Positions 7,937 through 16,604 of a stretch of 38,603 nucleotides of DNA are shown one piece after another; the first letter of the stretch is position 1; each line of letters begins with the position of its first letter. A program made the translations under genes and the position numbers. The DNA is taken from NCBI GenBank assembly GCA_026992635.1, contig JALWYU010000097.1, forward strand, positions 1 through 38,603, written 5' to 3'. Source of the DNA: Bacteroidota bacterium. GTDB lineage: Bacteria > Bacteroidota > Bacteroidia > JAADEI01. The notes under the pieces are model-generated. The model saw only the letters and a list, made by a program, of their open reading frames with translations. It was not told where the DNA came from and made no database searches.

Positions 7937-9472
7937 TTAGAAGTAGGTCTGGAACCAGGCAACAAATGCAGAAGCGGCAAATCCCAGTGCACCCATTGCA
8001 TGCAACAGAAACACGGACGTATCGGAATACCAGCGTGGTGTCAGGAGCAGAGTCAGTTCAATGCCTGCCAGGATGAGGACACCGCCCATGATGGGCAGAT
8101 ACCAGTGGAGGCGATAAGCGGTCCAGAATGCAAGGGCATACGCGATCAGGACAAAGGCACTGATCAGGAGGCGGGCAGTTCGCAGGGTCAGAACCGTTGC
8201 CAGTGTTGGAATTCCGGCGTTCCGATCGCCGGGGACGTCCTTCAGGTCAATGACGTGGGCGCTAAGCCCAATACCTACTAAGGAAAAAACCAGAAATTCT
8301 GGAGGGAATCCACTTAGCGAACCAGTTGTGAGCAGCCAGCCAATCAACAGGTGGACAAGCGCAACGCCACCAATGAGTAGTTTTCCTATGAAGAGCACAC
8401 GTTTGAGTCGGAAAGGCGGTACGGAATACAACCAGTAGAGCAGGAATGGGGTAGGGAAGAGCACTCCGACCAGTGCCGTGGCTGCGTTCGTAAAGAAAAA
8501 CAATGTATTGAGTGTTGCAATGGATATGATGAGTACGACTACACGCCAGACTTCGGGAGGTGTGGTCAGGTTGGCAGCCAGTGGGCGATGGGGTTCGTTG
8601 ATGCGGTCAGCGGCAATGTCAAAGATATCGTTGACAAGGCGTGCGCCCGCCAGCCAGCAATACAGGGTAAAGCCTGCCAGTACGAGCGGAAAAGCAAAAT
8701 GGGGCTGGAGGGGTGCGCTAGGGTGGACAGCCAGTGCGCCGCCCCCGATGGCGGCAAGCATCAGTCCATAGTAAAAAAAGAAGCGCAGGAGGGAAGGCAA
8801 ATCAGTGAGGACTGCAGTAAGCCAGGGGTAGTGGGCTGAAAGGAGGAAAAGAGAAAAAAGTGTAAAGAGACTGCCTATGATAGGGAAGTGCATGGATGCG
8901 TGGATAGGACAGTGAATGAGCTGGGCAAGGAGAGTGGGATAGGCGCCCAACATCCACAACCCACTGTAAATCAGTATTGTAACTATGATTGCGCGTCGCC
9001 ACCCAGAATACAAAACAGTGAAGCCCAGAATCAAGAGCAACATAACAATAATTTCAACGAGCAAGCCCGGCGTCAAATTGCTATTCATCAGCAGGAAAGA
9101 AGCAAAAATGTCAGGAAATTCGCTATGGGAAACCGTCAGAAAGGTGGGAAAGGCAGACCGATAAGTGCCCAGTACAAAATCCACGGCAGGTGCGAGCAGA
9201 ATTAAAGGTGAAAAACGCGCAGTAAGATTCCAGGCAAGCGCATACGGCCACCTGCCCAAATACACGAGAACCAGTATCGTATAAGCAAACGCGGTACTGA
9301 ACCACACGAACTGATAAAGTATGGAGAGTCCGTCTATGTAGCCCTGATGGTAGAGGGCGGCTTCCAAAGCGATGCGCAACACAATGACAGCAGGAATCGT
9401 TACCGGGACATAACCTGAAATACCTGAGGAAAGTGTGGAAAGGCGGTGGGTCAGCCAGGAATCAGGTGTCAT
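7937..9472 (-). CDS. UbiA-family prenyltransferase with N-terminal multi-TM extension
   Basis: LVNDIFDIAADRINEPHRPLAAN and VIDLKDVPGDRNAGIPTL (two Asp-rich motifs); about 240 hydrophobic residues before the UbiA core. Confidence 0.85.
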   Translation of the reverse strand: MTPDSWLTHRLSTLSSGISGYVPVTIPAVIVLRIALEAALYHQGYIDGLSILYQFVWFSTAFAYTILVLVYLGRWPYALAWNLTARFSPLILLAPAVDFVLGTYRSAFPTFLTVSHSEFPDIFASFLLMNSNLTPGLLVEIIVMLLLILGFTVLYSGWRRAIIVTILIYSGLWMLGAYPTLLAQLIHCPIHASMHFPIIGSLFTLFSLFLLSAHYPWLTAVLTDLPSLLRFFFYYGLMLAAIGGGALAVHPSAPLQPHFAFPLVLAGFTLYCWLAGARLVNDIFDIAADRINEPHRPLAANLTTPPEVWRVVVLIISIATLNTLFFFTNAATALVGVLFPTPFLLYWLYSVPPFRLKRVLFIGKLLIGGVALVHLLIGWLLTTGSLSGFPPEFLVFSLVGIGLSAHVIDLKDVPGDRNAGIPTLATVLTLRTARLLISAFVLIAYALAFWTAYRLHWYLPIMGGVLILAGIELTLLLTPRWYSDTSVFLLHAMGALGFAASAFVAWFQTYF

Positions 9473-9474
9473 CC

Positions 9475-11793
9475 TTATTTCTGAATCCGGAAGAAGGTAT
9501 TCCCTATCTGGACGAGGTAAACGCCGTGTGCAGGGGGCAGGCGTAAGTACCCGCGGCGCTCTGCAGGCAGGAAGCGACCCGTTGCAACCACCTGTCCCGC
9601 TGTATTGTACAGCAGGATGCGGTCCGGAGGTTTAACAGAAGTGGTTTGCCAGGTCAGGATCAGCCAGTCGCCCTGTTGTTCCCATCGGAAAGGAAGGGTG
9701 TTAGACTGGGCAGCGTAGGAGGCGGAGGAGATAGGTACCGCATTGCTGGATTTTCGTTCGCCCGTAATGAGATAGGCGTCCACACGGAGAAAGTCCATTT
9801 GTTGCAGGATGGTGTCTGGGACCGTCCAGGTGTATTCCTGCTGGGTGGGAGTATAGGGGATTCGTGCCAGGGTCTTTTCGGTTTGGCTGGTGGTTGTCCA
9901 GCCTGTAACGAGGAATTCGCGGACGTGGTCGTTGCCTTCCCATTGCCAGGTAAGGAGGGTTTGTCCTTCGGGTGTCGTGAGGAGGCGTGCGCGCAGGACT
10001 TCCAGGGAAAGCACGCAAACGTTGGTAACCTGAACCGTTACAGTGTAGGAATTGCCACAGGCATCGGTGATTACGGCTGTGTAGGTGGTTGTCGTGCCAT
10101 TCCCCGGGGGATTGGCAGTGATGCAGGAGGGTGCACCGGTGCTGGAGGTGGTTCCAATTGGGTTTCCGTTTTCGTACCAGTTGATGGTGTAGTTGGGCAC
10201 GCCAAATTGTGGGTCTACGCAGAGGTCAACAGGCAGGTCAGGACAGTCAACTGTGACGGATCCGGATTGTCCTTCGGCGGTCATTGTGCCTTCTACGGTT
10301 CGTCCTTCTATGGTGACGGTGAATTGTCCGGCGAGTACTGCCAGTTCAGAAGTGTAGCAACCTGCGGCGGCGCTGGTAAAGCAATCGGCACAGCATCCTC
10401 CCTGGCAGTAATGGTTGTTGGGGTTGGCAGGTGGGCCAGGTACGTAGCATTGTTCTAAGTGCCAGAGGCGTGCACGGAATGTAAGGGTGTAATCGTTGCA
10501 TTGTGGAGCGAGGCAAGTAACGAAAGCGGGGTTGGCAATGGGTGTTCCACCACAGGTTCCACATCCGACGGCACCACAGTCTGAGCAGGATCCGGCTCCA
10601 TTGCATGCGTTGGGACAGATGGTGGGTGCGTTGTAGCAGGTGTAGTAAAGGGTTCCCCCGGGATCCCATACGTTGCATGCATCGCTGGCGACTTTGAACC
10701 ATCCATGTCCGAGGCAGGGGTAGTGGTGGTATTCATTGCCCCATCCGTCAGTTACGTTGCACATAGAGCCGCAGGGGCTGCCCGCGGGCATAGTGGTGTA
10801 GGTGAGGTTCCAGATTGCGTTGGTGAGTTGGGCGCCGCCCAGACCTGTGATGGTAATGATGCAGTCGCAGTTGGGTTGTGCGCCCAAGTTCCAGCAGTAG
10901 CCATTCCCTGCGGCGTCGTGTGAGAATCCGCAGATGGTGGGGTTGCTTCCTGTGACGGAAACCAGTGGGTCAATAAAGAGGGGAAAGTCAGCGTTGTGCA
11001 GAATATGTCCGGGCACGGCGATATCCAGGATAGCGGTCTGGTTATCCAGAATTTCAAATCGGTAGGTGAGTCGTGCGATTTCTTTGTGGAGGTTGTTGAA
11101 GAGGCGAGCGGGATGCAAAGCGATGAGGGCGGCGTTTCCAGGGGTTTGGGGCGTGAGGTAGAGGGTGTTGCCTGTCCATGCGAGGAGGTCGGTCAGATTT
11201 AAGCCTGTAATGCGCAGGGTATCCCGGATGATAAGGAGGCAAGAGGGGCATACCCAGTTTTTGATGGCGGTTTCCAGGTAGTAGCGGACATCCATTGCGG
11301 CGGGTGCAACGACGATACGTCGGCTGATCCCTTCCTGGATGCTGGTTTCTATCCATCCGCTGGATCCGATCTGGTGGGTGCCACGTTGGGCGTAACGGGT
11401 TTGGAGGGTGGTGGCGCCGGATCGGACGATGAATTGCTCGCGCAGTCGGAATTCCCAGGAGAAGTTGTCGGCGTAGATTCGTGCGAAGTGGAGGGCGGTG
11501 TCTATGAGGATGTGTGCTTCGGGCAGGTGTGCACTGAACTGGCTGGGGTTCAGGTCGTCAGGAAGCAAGTAGGGGTTGCTGGTGCGGAGCCAGCCGTTTT
11601 CATCGGTCCAGTGGAGTGGTCCGTTTGCCGCCTGGATGTAAATCCGGTTGGGCTGGCGAATATGGATGAATACCCGTTGTGTGGGGGTACGGAGGTGGAT
11701 GAGTTCTATGCAGGAGTCGCATTGTGTGTTGAAGGGGAGGAGTCCGAATTCGGGGTGGTCGCGGAAGGGTTCGGGTGTCATTTGCCAGAGCAT
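9475..11793 (-). CDS. Cys-rich secreted protein with T9SS-type C-terminus (5' part probably in another frame)
   Basis: Dense Cys block (CNGAGSCSDCGAVGCGTCGG..., CQGGCCADC); C-term DRILLYNTAGQVVATGRFLPAERRGYLRLPPAHGVYLVQIGNTFFRIQK. Confidence 0.7.
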   Translation of the reverse strand: MLWQMTPEPFRDHPEFGLLPFNTQCDSCIELIHLRTPTQRVFIHIRQPNRIYIQAANGPLHWTDENGWLRTSNPYLLPDDLNPSQFSAHLPEAHILIDTALHFARIYADNFSWEFRLREQFIVRSGATTLQTRYAQRGTHQIGSSGWIETSIQEGISRRIVVAPAAMDVRYYLETAIKNWVCPSCLLIIRDTLRITGLNLTDLLAWTGNTLYLTPQTPGNAALIALHPARLFNNLHKEIARLTYRFEILDNQTAILDIAVPGHILHNADFPLFIDPLVSVTGSNPTICGFSHDAAGNGYCWNLGAQPNCDCIITITGLGGAQLTNAIWNLTYTTMPAGSPCGSMCNVTDGWGNEYHHYPCLGHGWFKVASDACNVWDPGGTLYYTCYNAPTICPNACNGAGSCSDCGAVGCGTCGGTPIANPAFVTCLAPQCNDYTLTFRARLWHLEQCYVPGPPANPNNHYCQGGCCADCFTSAAAGCYTSELAVLAGQFTVTIEGRTVEGTMTAEGQSGSVTVDCPDLPVDLCVDPQFGVPNYTINWYENGNPIGTTSSTGAPSCITANPPGNGTTTTYTAVITDACGNSYTVTVQVTNVCVLSLEVLRARLLTTPEGQTLLTWQWEGNDHVREFLVTGWTTTSQTEKTLARIPYTPTQQEYTWTVPDTILQQMDFLRVDAYLITGERKSSNAVPISSASYAAQSNTLPFRWEQQGDWLILTWQTTSVKPPDRILLYNTAGQVVATGRFLPAERRGYLRLPPAHGVYLVQIGNTFFRIQK

Positions 11794-12050
11794 ATCCAGG
11801 ATGTCGTTTCCATAGCGTTCTCGTACAGATTGGGGAATACCCAGAAGCGGTCAAAGTACTGGGGCTGGATGGTTCGGGCGAGGGGCTGGGGTGGCTCGCC
11901 GGTAATGGGTTTGTGGTTGGGGACGTCAAAGCCTGCTCCTGAAAAGAAAGAAAAGATGAAGAGCAAGAGCAAGGGCAGGGTGGCAAATCCGATGAGTATG
12001 GTCTGGATGAAGGAGGTGCGAGCTGGCGAGTCCGGCTTCTTGCGAAGCAT
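11778..12050 (-). CDS. Hydrophobic leader-containing ORF, likely the frameshifted N-terminus of the 772-aa protein
   Basis: MLRKKPDSPARTSFIQTILIGFATLPLLLLFIFSFFSGAGFDVP...; overlaps the 772-aa ORF by 16 bp in another frame. Confidence 0.5.
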   Translation of the reverse strand: MLRKKPDSPARTSFIQTILIGFATLPLLLLFIFSFFSGAGFDVPNHKPITGEPPQPLARTIQPQYFDRFWVFPNLYENAMETTSWICSGK

Positions 12051-12277
12051 GGACTTGCGGTTTTGGCAAATGATGTGCTTTGCCCGACTCCTTCTATAAC
12101 CATAGACGTTTGAATTGCAAAGAAGGTTGCAAAGATTTGCTTTGTGCTGATTTTCAATCTGTTTTGTCTGGTTGGTCAGGATGAAGAATGTGGGAACTCT
12201 TTCTTGTGGCTAAGTCGTTTTAAAAATGGGGTAGTGTTTTCACTTTCTGAACTGCGCGGCGCGTAGCGTAGCAGATC

Positions 12278-13804
12278 ATGACACGCAAAGCACAGGCACG
12301 GGTGTCCGACCGCCTGAACCGACTGATCGCTTCGCTGACACCTGGCCAGCGCCGATACGTTCGCCGCTGGCTTAAGCGCTGGCATCCCCATAGCCAAACG
12401 CACGCACTCGCCCTGTACGAATACCTGATCAAGCATCCAGACGCTTCGCATGCCCAAATTAAACAACACTTTGCCGGGAGTGGGTGGGTTTCCCAGCTGT
12501 CGGTCATCAAATACCAGCTCTATCAGGCAATTTTGAATGCCCTGGCAGAAAATCTGGATTCCACGAGCAGTCCGGTTTCACCGTCTGCCCTCCGCATTCT
12601 GTACCACATTCACGTGCTCATTGAGCAAAAGCTCTGGCAGGACGCACTCAAACTTTTAGATGAAGCCATAGAAAAACACCTTCAAACGGGTAACCACTTC
12701 ATTTTGCTGGGCTTACTTCACTTAGTGTTGCGCCTGCACGCAGCCAGCGATTACAACCTGACCACTGATGGGCACATCAAACGCTTTCGGGAAATACAAG
12801 CCTGGCTGACAACCGATATCCAGGAATGGTGCGCCAATGCACTGGCTTTCCTGATGACGTTTTCTACATACAAGCACCGGGGACGGGCAGGGCTCTCTGA
12901 CCCTACCACGCGCGCAATTTTTCAGTCGGCTTGCCAATACCTGCGCAAGCCCTCGGCAAGCACCTCCTTCCTGAACTTCTATTTGTACGCACAAGTTCAG
13001 TTGTTGCGTGCAGGCATGCAAGACGATTATACATCGGTTCTTGCCCTCGTAGAAGAACTGCACCACTTTGTTCGGGATAAGCAAATCCAGACACTTTACG
13101 CGGCACCACTGAGCAGCTACCTGCTCAACGCCATGATCACTCTTACGGAAGCGGGTTACCATGAACAAGCCCAAACCCTTTTGAACTATCTTCAGCAACT
13201 GGCATGCGTATGGAATGGTCGGGCTATGGTGGGGCATGCACTGATGGTTCAGCGCAACTATGTGGCGGCACTGCTCTATTTAATGGAACGTACCTTTGAA
13301 ACAACCCACCAAATTCAAGAGTTTACACTGCGGGACCTCCATCTGATTAATCGCGTTGCCGACCAGCTCCCTGCAGAGGACTGGTTTAAAGCCTACATCT
13401 ACATTACGCAGGCGAAGCTGGCATTTGTCCGGGGTGATTTGTCGGGTGCCCTGGACTATTTACGCTTTTTCCAGGAAGAAGGCAAAGTGACATGCGCACG
13501 GGATATTCATGCATACTCCTACCTGATTGCCGCCATTGCATACTTTGAGTTGGGAGACCTGAGTGCAATGGAAAAATACTGGAAACGGGCGACCTACTAC
13601 CTGAAAAAAGAGAATCTACAGACGGAGGGGGTTCGTGCGATTTTGAATTTTCTGGGTCGGGCACGCTACCGAAGACCGAGCCGCGAGGAATGGGAACGCT
13701 TAGGGGAAGTGGTGAAGGGGGATAAGGTGGTGGGTCGGTATTTTTATTTTGGTTGGTGGGTGGCGTTGTGGGCTGGCGCAGGGTGCTGGGGTTCAGGGGG
13801 TTAG
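12278..13804 (+). CDS. Helical-repeat (TPR-like) hypothetical protein
   Basis: 508 aa of helical pairs (KLWQDALKLLDEAIEKHLQTGN..., AGYHEQAQTLLNYLQQLA); C-terminus encoded inside the palindrome. Confidence 0.65.
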   Translation: MTRKAQARVSDRLNRLIASLTPGQRRYVRRWLKRWHPHSQTHALALYEYLIKHPDASHAQIKQHFAGSGWVSQLSVIKYQLYQAILNALAENLDSTSSPVSPSALRILYHIHVLIEQKLWQDALKLLDEAIEKHLQTGNHFILLGLLHLVLRLHAASDYNLTTDGHIKRFREIQAWLTTDIQEWCANALAFLMTFSTYKHRGRAGLSDPTTRAIFQSACQYLRKPSASTSFLNFYLYAQVQLLRAGMQDDYTSVLALVEELHHFVRDKQIQTLYAAPLSSYLLNAMITLTEAGYHEQAQTLLNYLQQLACVWNGRAMVGHALMVQRNYVAALLYLMERTFETTHQIQEFTLRDLHLINRVADQLPAEDWFKAYIYITQAKLAFVRGDLSGALDYLRFFQEEGKVTCARDIHAYSYLIAAIAYFELGDLSAMEKYWKRATYYLKKENLQTEGVRAILNFLGRARYRRPSREEWERLGEVVKGDKVVGRYFYFGWWVALWAGAGCWGSGG

Positions 13805-13867
13805 GAAAGGCGTGCACGCCTTTCCTAACCCCCTGAACCCCAGCACCCTGCGCCAGCCCACAACGCC
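13762..13867. repeat. Perfect 106-bp palindrome (two 53-bp arms, no spacer)
   Basis: Centre cgtg|cacg at 13814/13815; position x pairs with 27629-x throughout, e.g. 13762 g/13867 c, 13801 t/13828 a; first mismatch at 13761/13868. Confidence 0.97.
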
Positions 13868-14770
13868 CAACCGAATCCCCAAACTCCAAAAACGCCTGTC
13901 TCCAAGCACACCTCCGTACACCCACAGCGCACGACTTAACAACCGCCAGCCCTCTCGCACCTCACCCTTCTCAAGGGCAAAGTATGTCGCCAGCAAATAC
14001 CGCGATGACCAGTACACCTGCAGATAGGGCGCATAAATCCGATGAAGATACTCGTCCGCAGTGATTTTCTCGTAGATGATCTGTGCTTGTTGGAGAATCG
14101 TATGGGCAGTCTGGGACGTGGCGCTCTGCCCTTCATGCGCAACCACGATTGTGTTGAAGCGGTTTAAGCGATGTAGCCGGTAGTAGGCAATGACGCGAAT
14201 CCACAAATCGTAGTCTTCGGAATAGATCAGGTCGGGGGTTTCGTCAAAGCGAAAGTTGCGGTCACGGTAGATTTCCCGGTGAATAAACACGCCTGTACAG
14301 CTCAGAAAGTTCCCTTTCATAATGGCGAGAAACCGATTATGCAGGGAGGGAGCTGGGTATCGGTAAAGGAGGCGTCCTCGTGCATCGCAAAGCATCACAC
14401 GGTTATGTAAAAAGTGAATTGTGGGGTCTTGCCGAATCAATGAGTGGGCGTCTTCTAAACATGTGGGACGCATCCAGTCGTCGGAATCCAGAAATGTTAC
14501 GAAGATGCCCTCTGCCAGGTCCATTCCCCGATTCCGTGAATAGGCGCGCTCCCGATTTTGTGTGTTGCGTACAATACGGATCCGGGCATCTTTCGCCGAT
14601 AAGCGACGAAGCACCTCCCATGTCCCATCCGTAGAACCATCGTCAATGATGATGACTTCAAAATAGGGGAAGGTCTGGTTGAGCACGCTTTGAACCGTCT
14701 TACCAATCCATTTCGCCCGATTGTACGTGGGAATAATCACAGAAAAAAAGGGACGATGCACAACCTGCAT
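13793..14770 (-). CDS. Family 2 glycosyltransferase
   Basis: FSVIIPTYNRAKWIGKTVQSVLNQTFPYFEVIIIDDGSTDGT...SRNRGMDLAEGIFVTFLDSDDWM. Confidence 0.92.
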   Translation of the reverse strand: MQVVHRPFFSVIIPTYNRAKWIGKTVQSVLNQTFPYFEVIIIDDGSTDGTWEVLRRLSAKDARIRIVRNTQNRERAYSRNRGMDLAEGIFVTFLDSDDWMRPTCLEDAHSLIRQDPTIHFLHNRVMLCDARGRLLYRYPAPSLHNRFLAIMKGNFLSCTGVFIHREIYRDRNFRFDETPDLIYSEDYDLWIRVIAYYRLHRLNRFNTIVVAHEGQSATSQTAHTILQQAQIIYEKITADEYLHRIYAPYLQVYWSSRYLLATYFALEKGEVREGWRLLSRALWVYGGVLGDRRFWSLGIRLGVVGWRRVLGFRGLGKACTPFLTP

Positions 14771-14876
14771 GACACCCTGACAATTCTTTGTGCACGGACC
14801 TTCTTGAATCGGACATAGGCACGAAAAAGGAACTTTTCTAAGACAACGATAGTTTCCCAGCCTTCAAAAAATAAAA

Positions 14877-16604
14877 ATGGCGCGACAGGGGGGATGGGCG
14901 CAGACGATCCCTGTCATTCAACGATGGCTCTTGCCAATAGGTTTGGCACTGATTTCCCTGCATACTGCATGGACGCAGCAACATGTAACCCTCCTGGATA
15001 CCGTACCCATCCGCTATCGGCACACACCCGGTATTCACCTGCAAATTCGCCCTTACCAGACTATGATGATGGGCTGGGCTTCATTTCCTGCATTATGGCT
15101 GGTGGCACGTATGCCGTATCTCGCCCAGGCAGACCTGAACATTCGGGGATTACCTTTTGAGTCTTCCCGACCACGAATCGGCAACATAGAACTCTACGAC
15201 CCCCAAACCGGACACCACAACCTGAATCTTCCGGCAGGACGACTGGCAACCCACCTCTACTGGCAGGGGAATCACATTACACTCCAGCCACAAATCCGGC
15301 AACCAGCAATTCTCACAGAGGGAAGCCTCTGGCTCCAAAACCCCAACCGAACTGTTTATCCTGTGCTCTACCAGGAAATGGCATTGCCCCCATTCCACCT
15401 GGGATGGGCAACAACCCAGCCACTTACACTGTTCTGGCTGAGCTATTTGCCTGACCCCAACACCTGGCTCGGCATCCGTTACAATGATTTTGATGCAACC
15501 GGAATGTACGCCCCCACAACCGTACTACCCGTCGCCCGGGAACAAACTGCTGTCCTGCTCATGTATATCCGACGGAACACCTGGGAAGGTCTCACCCGAT
15601 TCCACCACGACCAATTTCAGTACACCTATGTAAGCGCCGCAAAAGACACTTACTATCTGGAGAATCGCCACTGGACCTGGCGCTCAACCTGGCGCATCTA
15701 CCAAGCCTGGACACACAAATTGAAGACGTACGTATTGTTCACCGTAGATGGCATTGCCAACCAAAAGGTGCTGGATGCCACAGGCAATCCATTCGTTTAC
15801 CGTCTACTGCCCGGGGGTGGACTGATTGGCCATCTTCGCCAGCGCTGGCAAATCCAGATGCAAATCCAGTGGTCTTCGCTTGCCCACTTCTGGTTACCTC
15901 AGGGCGCAATTGTTTATCGCCACCCTCTGCAAAAGTCGCATACCGCAAGGAATGAACAGGCAAAGCCAGTGGCTTTCCTGGTCGCACGACTGGGCTATGC
16001 CGGACGGTTCGCCTCTTTCAATGAACGGTACTATACGGATCCGGTCCATCGTCCCGACAACCAGGGTATCCCTGAACAATGGGCGTATCTCCACATAGAA
16101 GTTTTACACACCCGGCGATTCCAAATCACAGCCCTGACACGTTACTTTACCGCACTGCGTGATTGGGTCTGGCAATCTGCTGATCGCCAGTGGCAAGCCC
16201 AAACCCTTAACCACATCTGGTTCGCAGGCATAGAAGGACTTGTCCGAATCCATCCATCTATACACCTTTCCGGCACATTCTATCGGTTCTTCCTGCCGGA
16301 CAGCATCATGCAATCCCTCAAATATGTGGGGCGCACACCCCTGATCAAAGTGGGACTCCTCACCGCCTGGGGTGAATTCGTCTATCTCTACCAGCCATGG
16401 AGCACCCATCAACAACACGCCTGGCTCGTGAATGTCTATCTGCCCATTTACTGGCGCCACTGGACATGCACCATTGGAATTCGCGACTTACTTCAGCAAT
16501 ACCAGCCCACACCCTGGCAACCACCCTACCGGCTTATCTTCCTCAATCTTGTTTACCGCTTGCCCAAACCCGCAACCCAAATCAGTACCGAATCTCGCCA
16601 GTAA
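14877..16604 (+). CDS. Small TonB-dependent receptor-like outer-membrane protein
   Basis: 575 aa; signal-like N-terminus, plug-like ADLNIRGLPFESSRPRIGNIELYDPQTGHHNLNLPAG, then barrel strands. Confidence 0.72.
   Translation: MARQGGWAQTIPVIQRWLLPIGLALISLHTAWTQQHVTLLDTVPIRYRHTPGIHLQIRPYQTMMMGWASFPALWLVARMPYLAQADLNIRGLPFESSRPRIGNIELYDPQTGHHNLNLPAGRLATHLYWQGNHITLQPQIRQPAILTEGSLWLQNPNRTVYPVLYQEMALPPFHLGWATTQPLTLFWLSYLPDPNTWLGIRYNDFDATGMYAPTTVLPVAREQTAVLLMYIRRNTWEGLTRFHHDQFQYTYVSAAKDTYYLENRHWTWRSTWRIYQAWTHKLKTYVLFTVDGIANQKVLDATGNPFVYRLLPGGGLIGHLRQRWQIQMQIQWSSLAHFWLPQGAIVYRHPLQKSHTARNEQAKPVAFLVARLGYAGRFASFNERYYTDPVHRPDNQGIPEQWAYLHIEVLHTRRFQITALTRYFTALRDWVWQSADRQWQAQTLNHIWFAGIEGLVRIHPSIHLSGTFYRFFLPDSIMQSLKYVGRTPLIKVGLLTAWGEFVYLYQPWSTHQQHAWLVNVYLPIYWRHWTCTIGIRDLLQQYQPTPWQPPYRLIFLNLVYRLPKPATQISTESRQ

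Noticed and set aside
9646-12099. Plus-strand ORFs of 270 aa and 241 aa
   Set aside because: Antisense to the 772-aa gene; Gly/Val/Glu-rich shadow translation without domains.
13404-14027. Two ORFs on opposite strands sharing RCGLAQGAGVQGVRKGVHAFPNPLNPSTLRQPTT
   Set aside because: Not real paralogues; the shared peptide is a direct consequence of the perfect palindrome.
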